Shown: positions 45,561 to 54,387, counted from the first letter of the stretch. The stretch is 64,000 nt of DNA from Clostridiaceae bacterium (GCA_003554105.1 PWFQ01000014.1:1-64000), one strand, 5' to 3'. Numbers and translations are program-made. The notes: generated by a model from the sequence alone, not told the origin.

Positions 45561-45624
45561 TAAGAGTGTTTCTTTCTAGTCACAAAATTGTTTGTTTAAT
45601 TTTTACTGAAACGGGGTATGGATC

Positions 45625-45924
45625 ATGATTAAAATAGACAATGAATTTGACGAAGTTCATGGAATCATTCGATCGAGATGGATTCCCGAAATATTGGAAT
45701 CCATTAGTAGAGGAAATCATTATTATGGGGAGATTCAAGCATCTATTGAATACATTAGTCAAACCGAGCTCAATAGAAAACTAAATCTGCTTGTCGGCAA
45801 AGGTGCCTTGGATAAAAAAGAAGAAGCAAATCGAACTCGCTACGAGATGAAGGAATTAGGAGAAGATCTTCATCATATTTTCGGACACTTGTTCGAGGTT
45901 AGAGATAAGTATTTTAAAGGGTAG
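45625..45924 (+). CDS. HxlR-like winged-helix transcriptional regulator
   Basis: 99 residues. The pattern RSRWIPEILESISRGNHYYGEIQASIEYISQTELNRKLNLLVGKGAL, read in parts as helix-turn-helix and wing, resembles HxlR/MarR-type regulators. It lacks the N-terminal cysteine typical of redox-sensing HxlR proteins. Targets are unknown; the neighbouring dps and ABC exporter genes are candidates. GGGTATGGATCATG gives a weak ribosome site. Confidence 0.75.
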   Translation: MIKIDNEFDEVHGIIRSRWIPEILESISRGNHYYGEIQASIEYISQTELNRKLNLLVGKGALDKKEEANRTRYEMKELGEDLHHIFGHLFEVRDKYFKG

Positions 45925-45941
45925 CCGTCGGCTACCCTTTT
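45916..45941. terminator. Bidirectional terminator between the regulator and the ABC exporter
   Basis: AAAGGGTAGCC pairs with GGCTACCCTTT around GTC. It serves both convergent genes. Confidence 0.92.
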
Positions 45942-47724
45942 ATGATGATGTTAAGAATTGGAACTGTGCGGCAAACAGCTTATAATACATAGAGCGGTTC
46001 TTCAAAAGCTCATCATGGGATCCGGTCTCGAGAATCTTACCATCGTGAATGACCATAATCCGATCAGCTTTTTTTATCGTGGAAAGCCTGTGGGCAATAA
46101 CAAAGGATGTTCGATCCTTCAACAGCTTTTCGATTCCTTCCTGCACAAGAAGCTCTGTTTCGGTATCAATACTGGAGGTTGCCTCGTCAAGTATCAGAAT
46201 CCGAGGATCATTGAGAACTGCCCTGGAAAGCGCCAGCAATTGTCTCTGTCCAATGGATAGCTTAGAGCCTCTTTCATTAATCTCGGTATCATACCCCATT
46301 TCAAGAGTCATAATAAATGAATGGGCATTGACAACTTTTGCTGCATGGATGATTTCCTCATCACTTGCATCGGGTTTTCCGTATCGGATATTATCTTTTA
46401 CGGTTCCTGAAAAAAGAAAGGTGTCCTGCATCATAACGGCCATTTGGCTTCGAAGAGAATCCATGGTTGCCTTGCTGATATCATGGCCGTCAATGGTGAT
46501 TTTACCCTCCTGAAGATCATAAAAACGACTTAGAAGGTTAATAATAGTGGTCTTGCCTGCACCGGTATGTCCGACTAAAGCAATTGTTTCACCTTGTTTC
46601 ACATCGAAGGAAACACCATCCAAGACTCTTTCCTCCCTGTCATAGGAAAAGCTTACATTCTGAAATGATACCTGCCCCTGGATCGGCGGGAGCATTTTCG
46701 CATTATGTTCATCAACAATACCCGGAGGTGTATCGAGAATTTCGAAGATCCGTTCAGCACTTGTCATATTACTTACAGTGATATTATAGAAGTTCGTTAA
46801 GTTCATTACCGGTCTCCAAAACATTGTGATATAGCCCATAAAAGCGACGAGGACTCCGATGGATATTTCTCCTCTTTCAATAAGCCGAACTCCCGCCCAA
46901 AATACAACGGCAGTACCCAATCCCCAAGACAAAACGACCATTGACCAAAAACCATTGGCATAGCGGATGGCACTTGTGAAAGCATGATTGAGCTGTCTTC
47001 CCAGGTCAAAGAATGTATGGCTCGTTTCGGTTTCTTTTGCAAAGCTTTGCACTACACGGATCCCTGAATAGTCTTCATGGATATAGGCATTCAGGTTTGA
47101 ATTTTTTTTGCGGAAAACCTGCCATTTTTTACTGAAGGTTCTTTCGATAAAAGCAAGACCTCCCATAAGAAGGGGAAGCATAACAAATGCAGCCAGAGCC
47201 AATTGGTAGTTCATCCAAAACATGATTCCTGAAATCGCCAAGAGAGTAATGATGTCCGGAATCACAACAGTAACACTATCAGTAAAAAAATTGGTCAAAG
47301 CATTGACATCAGTTGTAATCCTCGCAAGGATCTTTCCAACCGGACGGCTATCAAAAAAGGAAAAGGAAAGTTTTTGAATATGATTAAAAAGGGCTTCCCG
47401 AATTTCCATGAGGATTTTATTTGAGGTCACACCCATAAGATTGATTCTTTTTTTTGATGCAATCATTGAAAGACTGTTTACAACGATCATGATCCCTCCA
47501 AGAGAAATAAGCCCCCGGGTATTGTTTTCGCTGATATACTCATCAATTCCGATTTTTATAAAATAGGGATTGATGATATTAACGGTGACCGCAATAAGCA
47601 TAAGAAGCATTGCAAAAAGAACATTTTTTTTATAATTTTTGAGATAGCTGAGGAGACGAAAGAGAACATTCAGATTAATGGAATGATCAATTTTCTCGTC
47701 TTCCCGAAATGTATTAATCGCCAT
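45940..47724 (-). CDS. ABC exporter, half-transporter 2 (membrane plus ATPase)
   Basis: 594 residues from the ATG at 47724 with AGGTGA six bases upstream. Six membrane helices (about 35-310) are followed by an ATPase with Walker A VGHTGAGKTT, signature LSIGQRQLLALSRA and Walker B ILILDEATSSIDTET. The signature has LSIGQ rather than LSGGQ, so one site of the dimer may be degenerate, as in many heterodimeric exporters. It is the distal gene after half-transporter 1 and a 44-residue peptide gene. The pair resembles BmrCD/LmrCD-type multidrug exporters. Confidence 0.93.
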   Translation of the reverse strand: MAINTFREDEKIDHSINLNVLFRLLSYLKNYKKNVLFAMLLMLIAVTVNIINPYFIKIGIDEYISENNTRGLISLGGIMIVVNSLSMIASKKRINLMGVTSNKILMEIREALFNHIQKLSFSFFDSRPVGKILARITTDVNALTNFFTDSVTVVIPDIITLLAISGIMFWMNYQLALAAFVMLPLLMGGLAFIERTFSKKWQVFRKKNSNLNAYIHEDYSGIRVVQSFAKETETSHTFFDLGRQLNHAFTSAIRYANGFWSMVVLSWGLGTAVVFWAGVRLIERGEISIGVLVAFMGYITMFWRPVMNLTNFYNITVSNMTSAERIFEILDTPPGIVDEHNAKMLPPIQGQVSFQNVSFSYDREERVLDGVSFDVKQGETIALVGHTGAGKTTIINLLSRFYDLQEGKITIDGHDISKATMDSLRSQMAVMMQDTFLFSGTVKDNIRYGKPDASDEEIIHAAKVVNAHSFIMTLEMGYDTEINERGSKLSIGQRQLLALSRAVLNDPRILILDEATSSIDTETELLVQEGIEKLLKDRTSFVIAHRLSTIKKADRIMVIHDGKILETGSHDELLKNRSMYYKLFAAQFQFLTSS

Positions 47725-47751
47725 AAGCTTCACCTCATTTCCAAAAGATTT

Positions 47752-47886
47752 TTATTTTTTTGTCACCAAGCGATATGCAATGATGAATGCGATGATCGGA
47801 AAGATGATCAGGCAATACTCAAACTGATAGTCTCTTGCACGAAGCTGGCGAATAAGTTTTAAAAGAAATTTATTACAGCATGTCAC
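47752..47886 (-). CDS. 44-residue single-membrane-span peptide between the two ABC genes
   Basis: A short frame starting at a GTG two bases after the stop of half-transporter 1, with AGAGGTGAT as ribosome site six bases away. The peptide has a basic N-terminal helix (VTCCNKFLLKLIRQLRARD) and a hydrophobic span (CLIIFPIIAFIIAY), ending RLVTKK. It lies between two coupled transporter genes, so it may be a small accessory subunit. Family not recognised. It is too short for usual gene callers. Confidence 0.68.
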   Translation of the reverse strand: MTCCNKFLLKLIRQLRARDYQFEYCLIIFPIIAFIIAYRLVTKK

Positions 47887-47887
47887 G

Positions 47888-49621
47888 TTAGATCACCTCT
47901 TTTTTTGCTAACGCCACATCCCCCAATTGATTTTGGAATAATCGGTAATAGTATCCTTTACGATTCATTAACTGATGATGATTTCCCCGCTCTGAAATTT
48001 TGCCATCCTGCAAGATAATAATTTCATCAGCATCCTTTACTGCTGAAATTCGATGGGCAACGATTATTTTCGTGATCGCTGTTCGTTGCTTCAGTGCTCT
48101 TTGAATCGAGAATTCAGTTTCCATATCAAGGGCGGAAGTGGCATCGTCGAAGATTAGTATCGGGCATTTTTTCAACAAAGCTCGGGCAATTGATACCCGC
48201 TGTTTCTGGCCACCGGAAAGCCCGACTCCCCGCTCTCCGATAACAGTATTAAGGCCGTCGGGTAATTCATGAACAAAGTCATCGACTTTGGAATCTTTAA
48301 TAACCTGGCGGACTTCCTCTTCACTTACATGATCTCTTCCAAACGTCAGATTTGCATAAAGAGTATCTGAAAAGAGGAACGTATCCTGCATAACGACGGA
48401 AATATTTTCCCGAAGAGAACGCAGATCTTGTTTCCGTACATCGATTCCATCGACCAATAGAATTCCATGATCAATATCATAATATCTTGGCACGAGGTTT
48501 ACTAAAGAAGATTTTCCGGAACCGGTAGCACCCATTATTGCAACGGTGCTTCCGGGTTTAATTTTTATGGATAAATCCTTCAGGATCTGCTCCTGATCAT
48601 AAGAGAACGCTACATTCCTGAATTCGACCGAACCTTGACGGGTGTCAGGTTCTATGGGCAGATCGGGGCTTTTTATTGAAGGTTCCTGATCCATTATGCC
48701 AAAGATTTTCTTCAAGGAAGCATTGCATCGGGAAAGACTGTTTGTCAGCCACCCCAAAAACCGCATCGGCCAAACGAGCATCGCAACATATCCATTGAAA
48801 GCCACAAGTTCTCCGATGCTCATCTGTTGACGGATGACTAGAAATCCTCCGACTAAAATCACAAGAATTGTTGAAGAGTAGGAAAGAAACTCGATTTTTG
48901 GCTGAAAATTTCCAAGAATCCGGCTTCGATTCACGTTTAACTCAAAGAGTTTGTGATTTTCCTTTCGAAATTTCTTCTTCTCTAAAGACTCCCGGTTGAG
49001 TGATTTAACAAGCCTGACCCCTGCAATATTTTCCTGGGCTTTTGTGTTTAAGATCGCATCCTGATCGCTGATTTCCTCGTAGGCTTTTCCCATTGTGCGA
49101 TCCATTTTCACCGCGAGGTATGCCAGCAGCGGAAAGATGACTGTGCAGGCCAGTGCGAGCTGCCAATTGATCATATACATAAGCGATGTTGCTACAATCA
49201 CGTAGAATATCTGTTCAAGGAAAAATCCGGCAACAAAGCCGACCACTTCCCATACGTTATCCACATCACGGGTGGTTCTGGACATGATCTCACCAGTGTT
49301 TGTCTGGTCAAAATATTCAAAGGGCAGACTCTGGATGTGATCGAATAAATCTTTGCGAAGGTCCAGACCAACCTGTACCCCCGCATAATCAAACATAAAT
49401 TCGCGAATATATCCGAAGATTGCTCTCCCTAAGGTAATCCCTATCAGTAAAAGCAATAGTCCGTTTAAACGATGAAACTCCTGATTTATGATGACTTTAT
49501 CAATGATTACTCCTGTTATATAGGGATTAAGCATATCCAAGCCGATAAGGATAAACATGGCGAAGATTGGTGTAATAAACAGGAATTTGTATTTTTTTGT
49601 GTATTGAAGCAAGCGAAACAT
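47888..49621 (-). CDS. ABC exporter, half-transporter 1 (membrane plus ATPase)
   Basis: 577 residues. Six membrane helices, then ATPase with Walker A MGATGSGKSS, signature VGLSGGQKQRVSIARA, Walker B ILIFDDATSALDMET (Asp in place of the catalytic Glu after Walker B) and switch His in VAHRIS. The Walker-B change makes this the likely impaired-hydrolysis half of a heterodimer with half-transporter 2. AGGAGGGG precedes the ATG. Its long leader holds a small peptide gene and three terminators, so expression seems controlled by attenuation. Confidence 0.93.
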   Translation of the reverse strand: MFRLLQYTKKYKFLFITPIFAMFILIGLDMLNPYITGVIIDKVIINQEFHRLNGLLLLLIGITLGRAIFGYIREFMFDYAGVQVGLDLRKDLFDHIQSLPFEYFDQTNTGEIMSRTTRDVDNVWEVVGFVAGFFLEQIFYVIVATSLMYMINWQLALACTVIFPLLAYLAVKMDRTMGKAYEEISDQDAILNTKAQENIAGVRLVKSLNRESLEKKKFRKENHKLFELNVNRSRILGNFQPKIEFLSYSSTILVILVGGFLVIRQQMSIGELVAFNGYVAMLVWPMRFLGWLTNSLSRCNASLKKIFGIMDQEPSIKSPDLPIEPDTRQGSVEFRNVAFSYDQEQILKDLSIKIKPGSTVAIMGATGSGKSSLVNLVPRYYDIDHGILLVDGIDVRKQDLRSLRENISVVMQDTFLFSDTLYANLTFGRDHVSEEEVRQVIKDSKVDDFVHELPDGLNTVIGERGVGLSGGQKQRVSIARALLKKCPILIFDDATSALDMETEFSIQRALKQRTAITKIIVAHRISAVKDADEIIILQDGKISERGNHHQLMNRKGYYYRLFQNQLGDVALAKKEVI

Positions 49622-49691
49622 CGCTACCCCTCCTTTGGTCTTTCAGTGTAAGATTTTATTGATGAAAGTGGTGCGGAATTTTCGATAAACG

Positions 49692-49717
49692 AAAAAAACC
49701 ACAGAGAGAATCTGTGG
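49692..49717 (-). terminator. Leader terminator T3 of the ABC exporter
   Basis: CCACAGA and TCTGTGG pair around TTCTC on the minus strand, followed by seven T. It lies about 70 bases before the exporter start. Its 5' arm (GCCACAG) is also complementary to CTGTGGC in the 3' arm of T2. Confidence 0.88.
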
Positions 49718-49812
49718 CTCGTCGAAACGATTAAATTCTATTTACCTCTCCGCTAAAATATAAGACGTTGAAACCTGTCGATCGGTTTCATAGTTCTGCA
49801 TAGGAAAGGCGG

Positions 49813-49870
49813 GCATAGAAAAAGGCCACAGCCATCACAGCTATCGCCTAAAAAGCATAGAAAAAGGCCA
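49813..49870. repeat. 16-base direct repeat in the exporter leader
   Basis: GCATAGAAAAAGGCCA occurs at 49813-49828 and exactly again at 49855-49870, a 42-base period. Each copy supplies the T run and 3' arm of a terminator on the minus strand, so the terminator unit looks duplicated. Confidence 0.9.
49819..49848 (-). terminator. Leader terminator T2 of the ABC exporter
   Basis: Minus strand GGCGATAGC pairs with GCTGTGGCC (one G-G mismatch, one G-T pair), followed by TTTTT. The sequence at its 3' end repeats exactly at T1. Confidence 0.7.
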
Positions 49871-49889
49871 TAGCTACTCTGCCATGACC
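49861..49889 (-). terminator. Leader terminator T1 of the ABC exporter
   Basis: Minus strand GGTCATGGC pairs with GCTATGGCC (two G-T pairs) around AGAGTA, followed by TTTTT. Confidence 0.78.
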
Positions 49890-49948
49890 AGTTAGTTTTG
49901 TTTAAGGAAATCACCTGATCGAAGACCAAAATGAAAAACCGATTAAAC

Positions 49949-50047
49949 CTATCTGTATAAAATGGCAGAGGAAATGTGATGAGATTCAGTAAATTGACTT
50001 GTAAACATGCTTTGATCTTTGATTTGATTCATTCTTAACTTAATCAT
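49949..50047 (-). CDS. 32-residue leader peptide of the ABC exporter operon
   Basis: A short frame with a perfect AGGAGG (complement of 50055-50060) seven bases before its ATG, downstream of a good promoter and upstream of three terminators. The peptide starts MIKLRMNQ and ends SAILYR; it is polar and not membrane-like. Its layout matches leader peptides such as B. subtilis BmrB, where drug-stalled ribosomes prevent termination before a heterodimeric multidrug exporter. Regulation is inferred; peptide sequence not recognised. Confidence 0.75.
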   Translation of the reverse strand: MIKLRMNQIKDQSMFTSQFTESHHISSAILYR

Positions 50048-50093
50048 CGTTTTTCCTCCTTAATCTATGTATTTTTGTGATTGGTTTTTTACC

Positions 50094-50137
50094 TATTTCA
50101 CATTTCATATCTTATACCCAGGTGAAATAAAAGTCAA
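50094..50137 (-). promoter_or_regulatory. Promoter of the ABC exporter leader with flanking dyad
   Basis: Minus strand TTGACT (complement of 50132-50137), 17 bases, TAAGAT (complement of 50109-50114). TATTTCAC (50094-50101) and GTGAAATA (50122-50129) form a perfect inverted repeat placed on both sides of the -10. Confidence 0.82.
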
Positions 50138-50183
50138 TAGATTTTTTTCAAAAAGTTATAATAATTATTTCATACACCCTCAC

Positions 50184-50229
50184 AGTGAAACAACCCCGCC
50201 TTGCAGTTTCATTGCAAAAAGGGTAAGAT
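50184..50229 (+). promoter_or_regulatory. Divergent promoter of the third MATE gene with a GTGAAAC dyad
   Basis: TTGCAG (50201-50206), 17 bases, TAAGAT (50224-50229). GTGAAAC (50185-50191) and GTTTCAT (50206-50212) overlap the -35 and resemble the half-sites of the opposite promoter, although in reverse arrangement. Confidence 0.6.
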
Positions 50230-50262
50230 ACTCGAGAGCAGGTTAAGAAAGAGGTGGGAGAA

Positions 50263-51591
50263 GTGAACAAAAAATATATGAAAGCATTAATGATTATCGC
50301 TTTTCCTTTGATGGTTCAAAACATGCTTAGGGGACTTTTAGGATCTGCGGATAAACTTTTTATCGGGCAATTGGGTGAGTCGGCACTTGCCGGTGTTGGT
50401 GGTGCTAATCAACTTTTCAGTCTTTTTCTTACAATTTTCATGGCGGTCTCAGCTGGACTGACCGTTCTTCTTTCCCAGTATATAGGTGGTAAAAAGGAAG
50501 AGAAGTTTGAAAAAGTTATAGGGACTATGATGACCTGTGCAATTGTTGGAGGAATAGGAATTATTCTTGTTTTCCAGGGAGCTGGAATCCATTTTTTAAA
50601 AGCACTTAATATTTCGGGTTTGGCATTGGAATCGGCCCATGAATACTTGCATATTATCGCTTATTCCATTCTATTTATTTTGTTTTCCTCAATTTTTTCG
50701 GGGGTTTTTCTGGCATTTAAAAAAAACACCTATCCAATGATTGCCACATTCATATCAATGGGAATTAATCTTTTGTTAAATGGACTCTTCTTCCTCATTT
50801 TAAACTGGGGGATCATGGGCATTGCTTACGCCACTCTCATTGCCCGGGGAATAGAGTTCGGGATCCTTCTTCTTCTCGTGAAGAGTATTCTAAGAAAAAA
50901 AGGGATTTCTCTTTCCTTGGGCTTCGATCGCCATCTTTTCCTGGGACTGTTTCATATCAGTGTTCCAATGGTGTTGGATGGAGCAGCCTGGCAATTGGCG
51001 ATGACGTTTTATACCCGAATTGTATTTACCATAGGGGTACAGGAAGTCGCAGTTTATGAAATACTAAAGATTTTTCAAACTCTTACGATCACAGGGGTTG
51101 CTGCAATGGCTGCTGCAAATGTGGGAATCGTAGGGCAGGAACTGGGGAAAAGTGCATATCGTGTTGCCAAAGAAAAAGCGGAGTCCGGTGTATGGTCGGC
51201 ATTAATTATGGTGACACTTATGAATGGACTGATACTTGTTTTTTCCAGACCGGTTTTCGGTGTATTCAGCTTGGAACCGGAGACGGTAACGATGGGTATA
51301 TCAGCGATTCCATTGGTGATCACGATTATCTATGCACAAGTACTCAATGTCATGTTTCCCTATATCCTAAGGAGCGGTGGTGACACATGGGCGAACTTAT
51401 GGATCACAATTATCGGCTTTTGGGGTCTTCAGATTCCTCTTGCTTGGATTCTCGGAATCATGCTGAACTTAGGGATCATGGGAGTACTAGCCAGTATGCT
51501 GGTTGCTGAAAGCACAAAAGGACTGCTGTTTTATTTACGATACAAAAGAGGGTCATGGATGAAAAATCTGGCGGAAAATCAACGATATTAA
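50263..51591 (+). CDS. MATE family efflux transporter (third of three)
   Basis: 442 residues from the GTG at 50263 with GGTGGGAG just upstream; GTG 50254 overlaps that site and ATG 50278 is also possible. About 12 membrane segments; LMVQNMLRGLLGSADKLFIGQLG at the start and the second-half stretch YILRSGGDTWANLW fit the MATE family. It diverges from the attenuated ABC exporter, so the two may answer the same toxic compounds. A terminator overlaps the stop. Confidence 0.92.
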   Translation: MNKKYMKALMIIAFPLMVQNMLRGLLGSADKLFIGQLGESALAGVGGANQLFSLFLTIFMAVSAGLTVLLSQYIGGKKEEKFEKVIGTMMTCAIVGGIGIILVFQGAGIHFLKALNISGLALESAHEYLHIIAYSILFILFSSIFSGVFLAFKKNTYPMIATFISMGINLLLNGLFFLILNWGIMGIAYATLIARGIEFGILLLLVKSILRKKGISLSLGFDRHLFLGLFHISVPMVLDGAAWQLAMTFYTRIVFTIGVQEVAVYEILKIFQTLTITGVAAMAAANVGIVGQELGKSAYRVAKEKAESGVWSALIMVTLMNGLILVFSRPVFGVFSLEPETVTMGISAIPLVITIIYAQVLNVMFPYILRSGGDTWANLWITIIGFWGLQIPLAWILGIMLNLGIMGVLASMLVAESTKGLLFYLRYKRGSWMKNLAENQRY

Positions 51592-51624
51592 ACCCTTTAG
51601 TGGTGTTCACTTCAGGGTTTTTTT
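51591..51624 (+). terminator. Terminator after the third MATE gene
   Basis: AACCCT (51591-51596) pairs with AGGGTT (51614-51619), with AGTG/CACT inside, followed by a T run. Confidence 0.85.
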
Positions 51625-51673
51625 GTTATAATCAAGGTCTAAGAACGATGGCTTATTTTCGAAAGGAGTCAAG

Positions 51674-53101
51674 ATGATGACACAGATCCTTCATTTCTTT
51701 TACGCTTATATTGCAACCATGGGGTTTGCCGTGCTTTTTCAGGTGCCGAGAAAAACCCTGCTATATTCGGGATTTTCAGGAGCCTTTGGATGGACCATCT
51801 TTCAGGGTATAAAGCTGGAATTTGGGAATGCGGTTGTGGCTACATTTATAGGGGCAATGATTATTGCGATGATCGGAGAGCGTTTTGCAAGAAAGGGGAA
51901 ACATCCCTTCACTGTTTACGTGATTCCTGCAATTGTTCCTTTAGTTCCCGGACTTACTTTATATCGAACAATGTTAGCAATTTTAGAAGAGGATTATCAT
52001 CTAGCCGCAGAGGCTGGAAGTGAAGCACTTCTAGTAGCATTGGCGATTGCCGGTGGGCTGACGATTATTTTGTCGATTAACAGTTATCTCAGAAAAAAAA
52101 GAATGGAATTGGCAGAGTTGAGAGCGAGGAAAAAACAACGCTTGCTGGAAAAAAAGGGATCGGTGGATTCCACTGCAAATGAAGATCTGGAATTACATAA
52201 AGAAATTGAAAAGGCAAAAATAGAAGACTATTACCAGCGCGGAGATCCAGTAGACGAAGGAGAAAATGAGAGTTTGCCGGAAGAAAAGGAGGTTGTTCAA
52301 ACCGACCATATTACTCCACGTATATCTGCTAAGGAAGAAAAAAAGATTTTGATTCTCGCTATGTATGCAGGGGAGATTATGGTGAAAAACGGAAGTGAAA
52401 CCTACCGTGTGGAGGATACTATTCAACGAATTTGCCGTTCTGCCGGAATCGAATATGTTGAATCATTAGTCACACCAACAGGAATTCATATATCTGTTGA
52501 TTTGAAGGAAACTTCAGTTGAACATATGCTTTCATCTTTAAAGAGGATTCAGGAGCGTTTAATCAATTTGGATAAAGTTTCAAAGGTTAATGATTTCTCC
52601 AGGCGCTTTGTTATGCAGGAAATCTCTATTGAAGAGGGGATGAGAATACTAAAGAGGATTGATGAAGAAAAAGAACCTTATTCCATACAGTTTCAAGCGA
52701 TTTCTGCAGGAATTGCAAGTGCGTTTTTTATCCTTCTGGTTGGAGCAAGCCTTGGTGAATTTACAGGCGCACTGCTCAGTACAATCATTATGACATATGC
52801 ATTGAGAATCCTTCTGAGAGGAGGGTTTCCAAGCTTTTTCGCCCACCTGGCAGGTGGTATGATTGCTGCATTTCTGGCAATATTTATTGCAGCGATCTTT
52901 CCGGAAATTCGCATGAATGTCATGATTGTCGGAGGAATTATGGTAATGGTTCCGGGAGTTGCAATTACCAACAGTCTGAGAGATACTGTTGCGGGGGATC
53001 TCGTTTCTGGAATGACGCGAGGTTTGGAAGCTATGACTATAGCAGTTTCCATTGCATTTGGTGTAGGCTTTATGATTAATTTATTGGGGATTTTATTTTA
53101 A
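51674..53101 (+). CDS. Threonine/serine exporter family protein with swapped domain order
   Basis: 475 residues. Residues 1-145 form a four-helix DUF3815 (ThrE_2) domain with YVIPAIVPLVPGLTLYRTM. A charged linker (about 146-235) leads to the DUF1212 (ThrE) domain with LAMYAGEIMVKNGSETYRVEDTI, SLVTPTGIHIS and a terminal VPGVAITNSLRDTVAGD. In ThrE the DUF1212 part comes first, and in many bacteria the two are separate genes, so here they are fused in reverse. Export of threonine or serine, or another carboxylate, is inferred. AAAGGAG precedes the ATG. Confidence 0.88.
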   Translation: MMTQILHFFYAYIATMGFAVLFQVPRKTLLYSGFSGAFGWTIFQGIKLEFGNAVVATFIGAMIIAMIGERFARKGKHPFTVYVIPAIVPLVPGLTLYRTMLAILEEDYHLAAEAGSEALLVALAIAGGLTIILSINSYLRKKRMELAELRARKKQRLLEKKGSVDSTANEDLELHKEIEKAKIEDYYQRGDPVDEGENESLPEEKEVVQTDHITPRISAKEEKKILILAMYAGEIMVKNGSETYRVEDTIQRICRSAGIEYVESLVTPTGIHISVDLKETSVEHMLSSLKRIQERLINLDKVSKVNDFSRRFVMQEISIEEGMRILKRIDEEKEPYSIQFQAISAGIASAFFILLVGASLGEFTGALLSTIIMTYALRILLRGGFPSFFAHLAGGMIAAFLAIFIAAIFPEIRMNVMIVGGIMVMVPGVAITNSLRDTVAGDLVSGMTRGLEAMTIAVSIAFGVGFMINLLGILF

Positions 53102-53144
53102 GAGGAATAGAAAGGTTATAAAGGTTTTAGGAGGCTGTTATTGA

Positions 53145-54371
53145 ATGGAAAGTATATTGACCAACCCTTTTATTTTAATGTTCGGCACCATTTTTATAGG
53201 GAAATTTTTAGGATTGATTGATATAAAAGGAGTCAGTCTGGGAAGCTCCGGAGGTCTTTTTGTGGGGATTTTCATCAGCTACGGAGTAACGGCATTTTTG
53301 TTGATGGGAAATCCGGACTTTGACACGACGCAAAACTTTATCTCGGGAGAACTTTTTAATTTGAGCCTCGTTCTTTTTATCGCATCCGTGGGTTTGGCAG
53401 CATCGAAAAATATTCGAAGGATCATACGGAATAACGGTCCTCAGTTCATCATTCTTGCTTTTGTGGTGACACTTACCGGAAGCCTTGCCACATGGGCTTT
53501 CGTTAAACTGTTCCAAAGCCAGAGTTTGGAAAGTGTCGTAGGGACATTTTCCGGAGCCCTGACCAGTTCTCCCGGCCTGGCGGCTGCGATTGAATCTTCT
53601 TTAGCAACAGGTGGATCGGAAGCGTTGGTAGGCCTTGGGTATTCCATAGCATACGTCCCCGGAGTTATTATCGTGATCCTCTTCGTTCAAATCCTTGCAA
53701 AAAGCTTTAGGGAAAAAGGAATGCTTTTGGAAACTGATTCCGGAGATACTGAAGAAATGAAAATTTACAGACGGGACAAAGAAACAGAAAAAGAAACGGA
53801 AAAAGAAAAAGAGAAAAAGCTTTTGCATCGCTTCAGTGTCACCGGATTTTCACTAGTCTGTGCAAGCGGAGTTTTATTGGGGAATGTCAGCATTCCTTTG
53901 GGGGAAACTCTCGGAGAGTTTTCTCTGGGAGCCACCGGTGGAGTTTTGATCATGGCACTTTTTCTAGGTGATCGAAAAAAAATCGGGAAAATAAGCTTTG
54001 AAATGGACGAAAAAGTACTGGGTGTGACCCGGGATTTAGCGTTGAAAATGTTTTTGGCCATTGTAGGATTAAATTATGGATATGAGGCCCTGACTCTAAT
54101 AAGAACAACCGGTGTGGAACTGCTTTTTATCGGATTTCTTACTGGACTGGCAAGCATTGGATCCGGCTATTTAGTGGGAAGTAAATTATTAAAGATCAAA
54201 CCCCTCTACTTAATTGGCGGACTATGCGGAGGAATGACCAGCACACCGGGTTTGGCAGCTGCTATTGAGTCGACAGACTCCAATGAAGTGGGAGTTGCAT
54301 ACGGTGCAACATATCCATTTGCTCTGTTTTTTATGATTCTATTTATTAACTTGTTATTCCAAATTGTTTAA
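53145..54371 (+). CDS. AspT/YidE/YbjL-type putative antiporter
   Basis: 408 residues with about ten membrane segments in two halves, each with a repeat motif: [19 protein letters not shown] and [18 protein letters not shown]. This is the AspT/YidE/YbjL duplication domain. A lysine/glutamate-rich loop (about residues 190-230) lies between halves, where related proteins carry TrkA-C domains that are missing here. AspT exchanges aspartate for alanine, but the substrate of this form is unknown. AGGAGG at 53130-53135 precedes the ATG. sucC follows after 16 bases. Confidence 0.85.
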   Translation: MESILTNPFILMFGTIFIGKFLGLIDIKGVSLGSSGGLFVGIFISYGVTAFLLMGNPDFDTTQNFISGELFNLSLVLFIASVGLAASKNIRRIIRNNGPQFIILAFVVTLTGSLATWAFVKLFQSQSLESVVGTFSGALTSSPGLAAAIESSLATGGSEALVGLGYSIAYVPGVIIVILFVQILAKSFREKGMLLETDSGDTEEMKIYRRDKETEKETEKEKEKKLLHRFSVTGFSLVCASGVLLGNVSIPLGETLGEFSLGATGGVLIMALFLGDRKKIGKISFEMDEKVLGVTRDLALKMFLAIVGLNYGYEALTLIRTTGVELLFIGFLTGLASIGSGYLVGSKLLKIKPLYLIGGLCGGMTSTPGLAAAIESTDSNEVGVAYGATYPFALFFMILFINLLFQIV

Positions 54372-54387
54372 AGAAAGGAGTGGTTTG

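Noticed and set aside
49813-49870. Two exact 16-base repeats 42 bases apart as a tiny CRISPR
   Set aside because: Only two copies, no cas genes, and each repeat forms the end of an intrinsic terminator.
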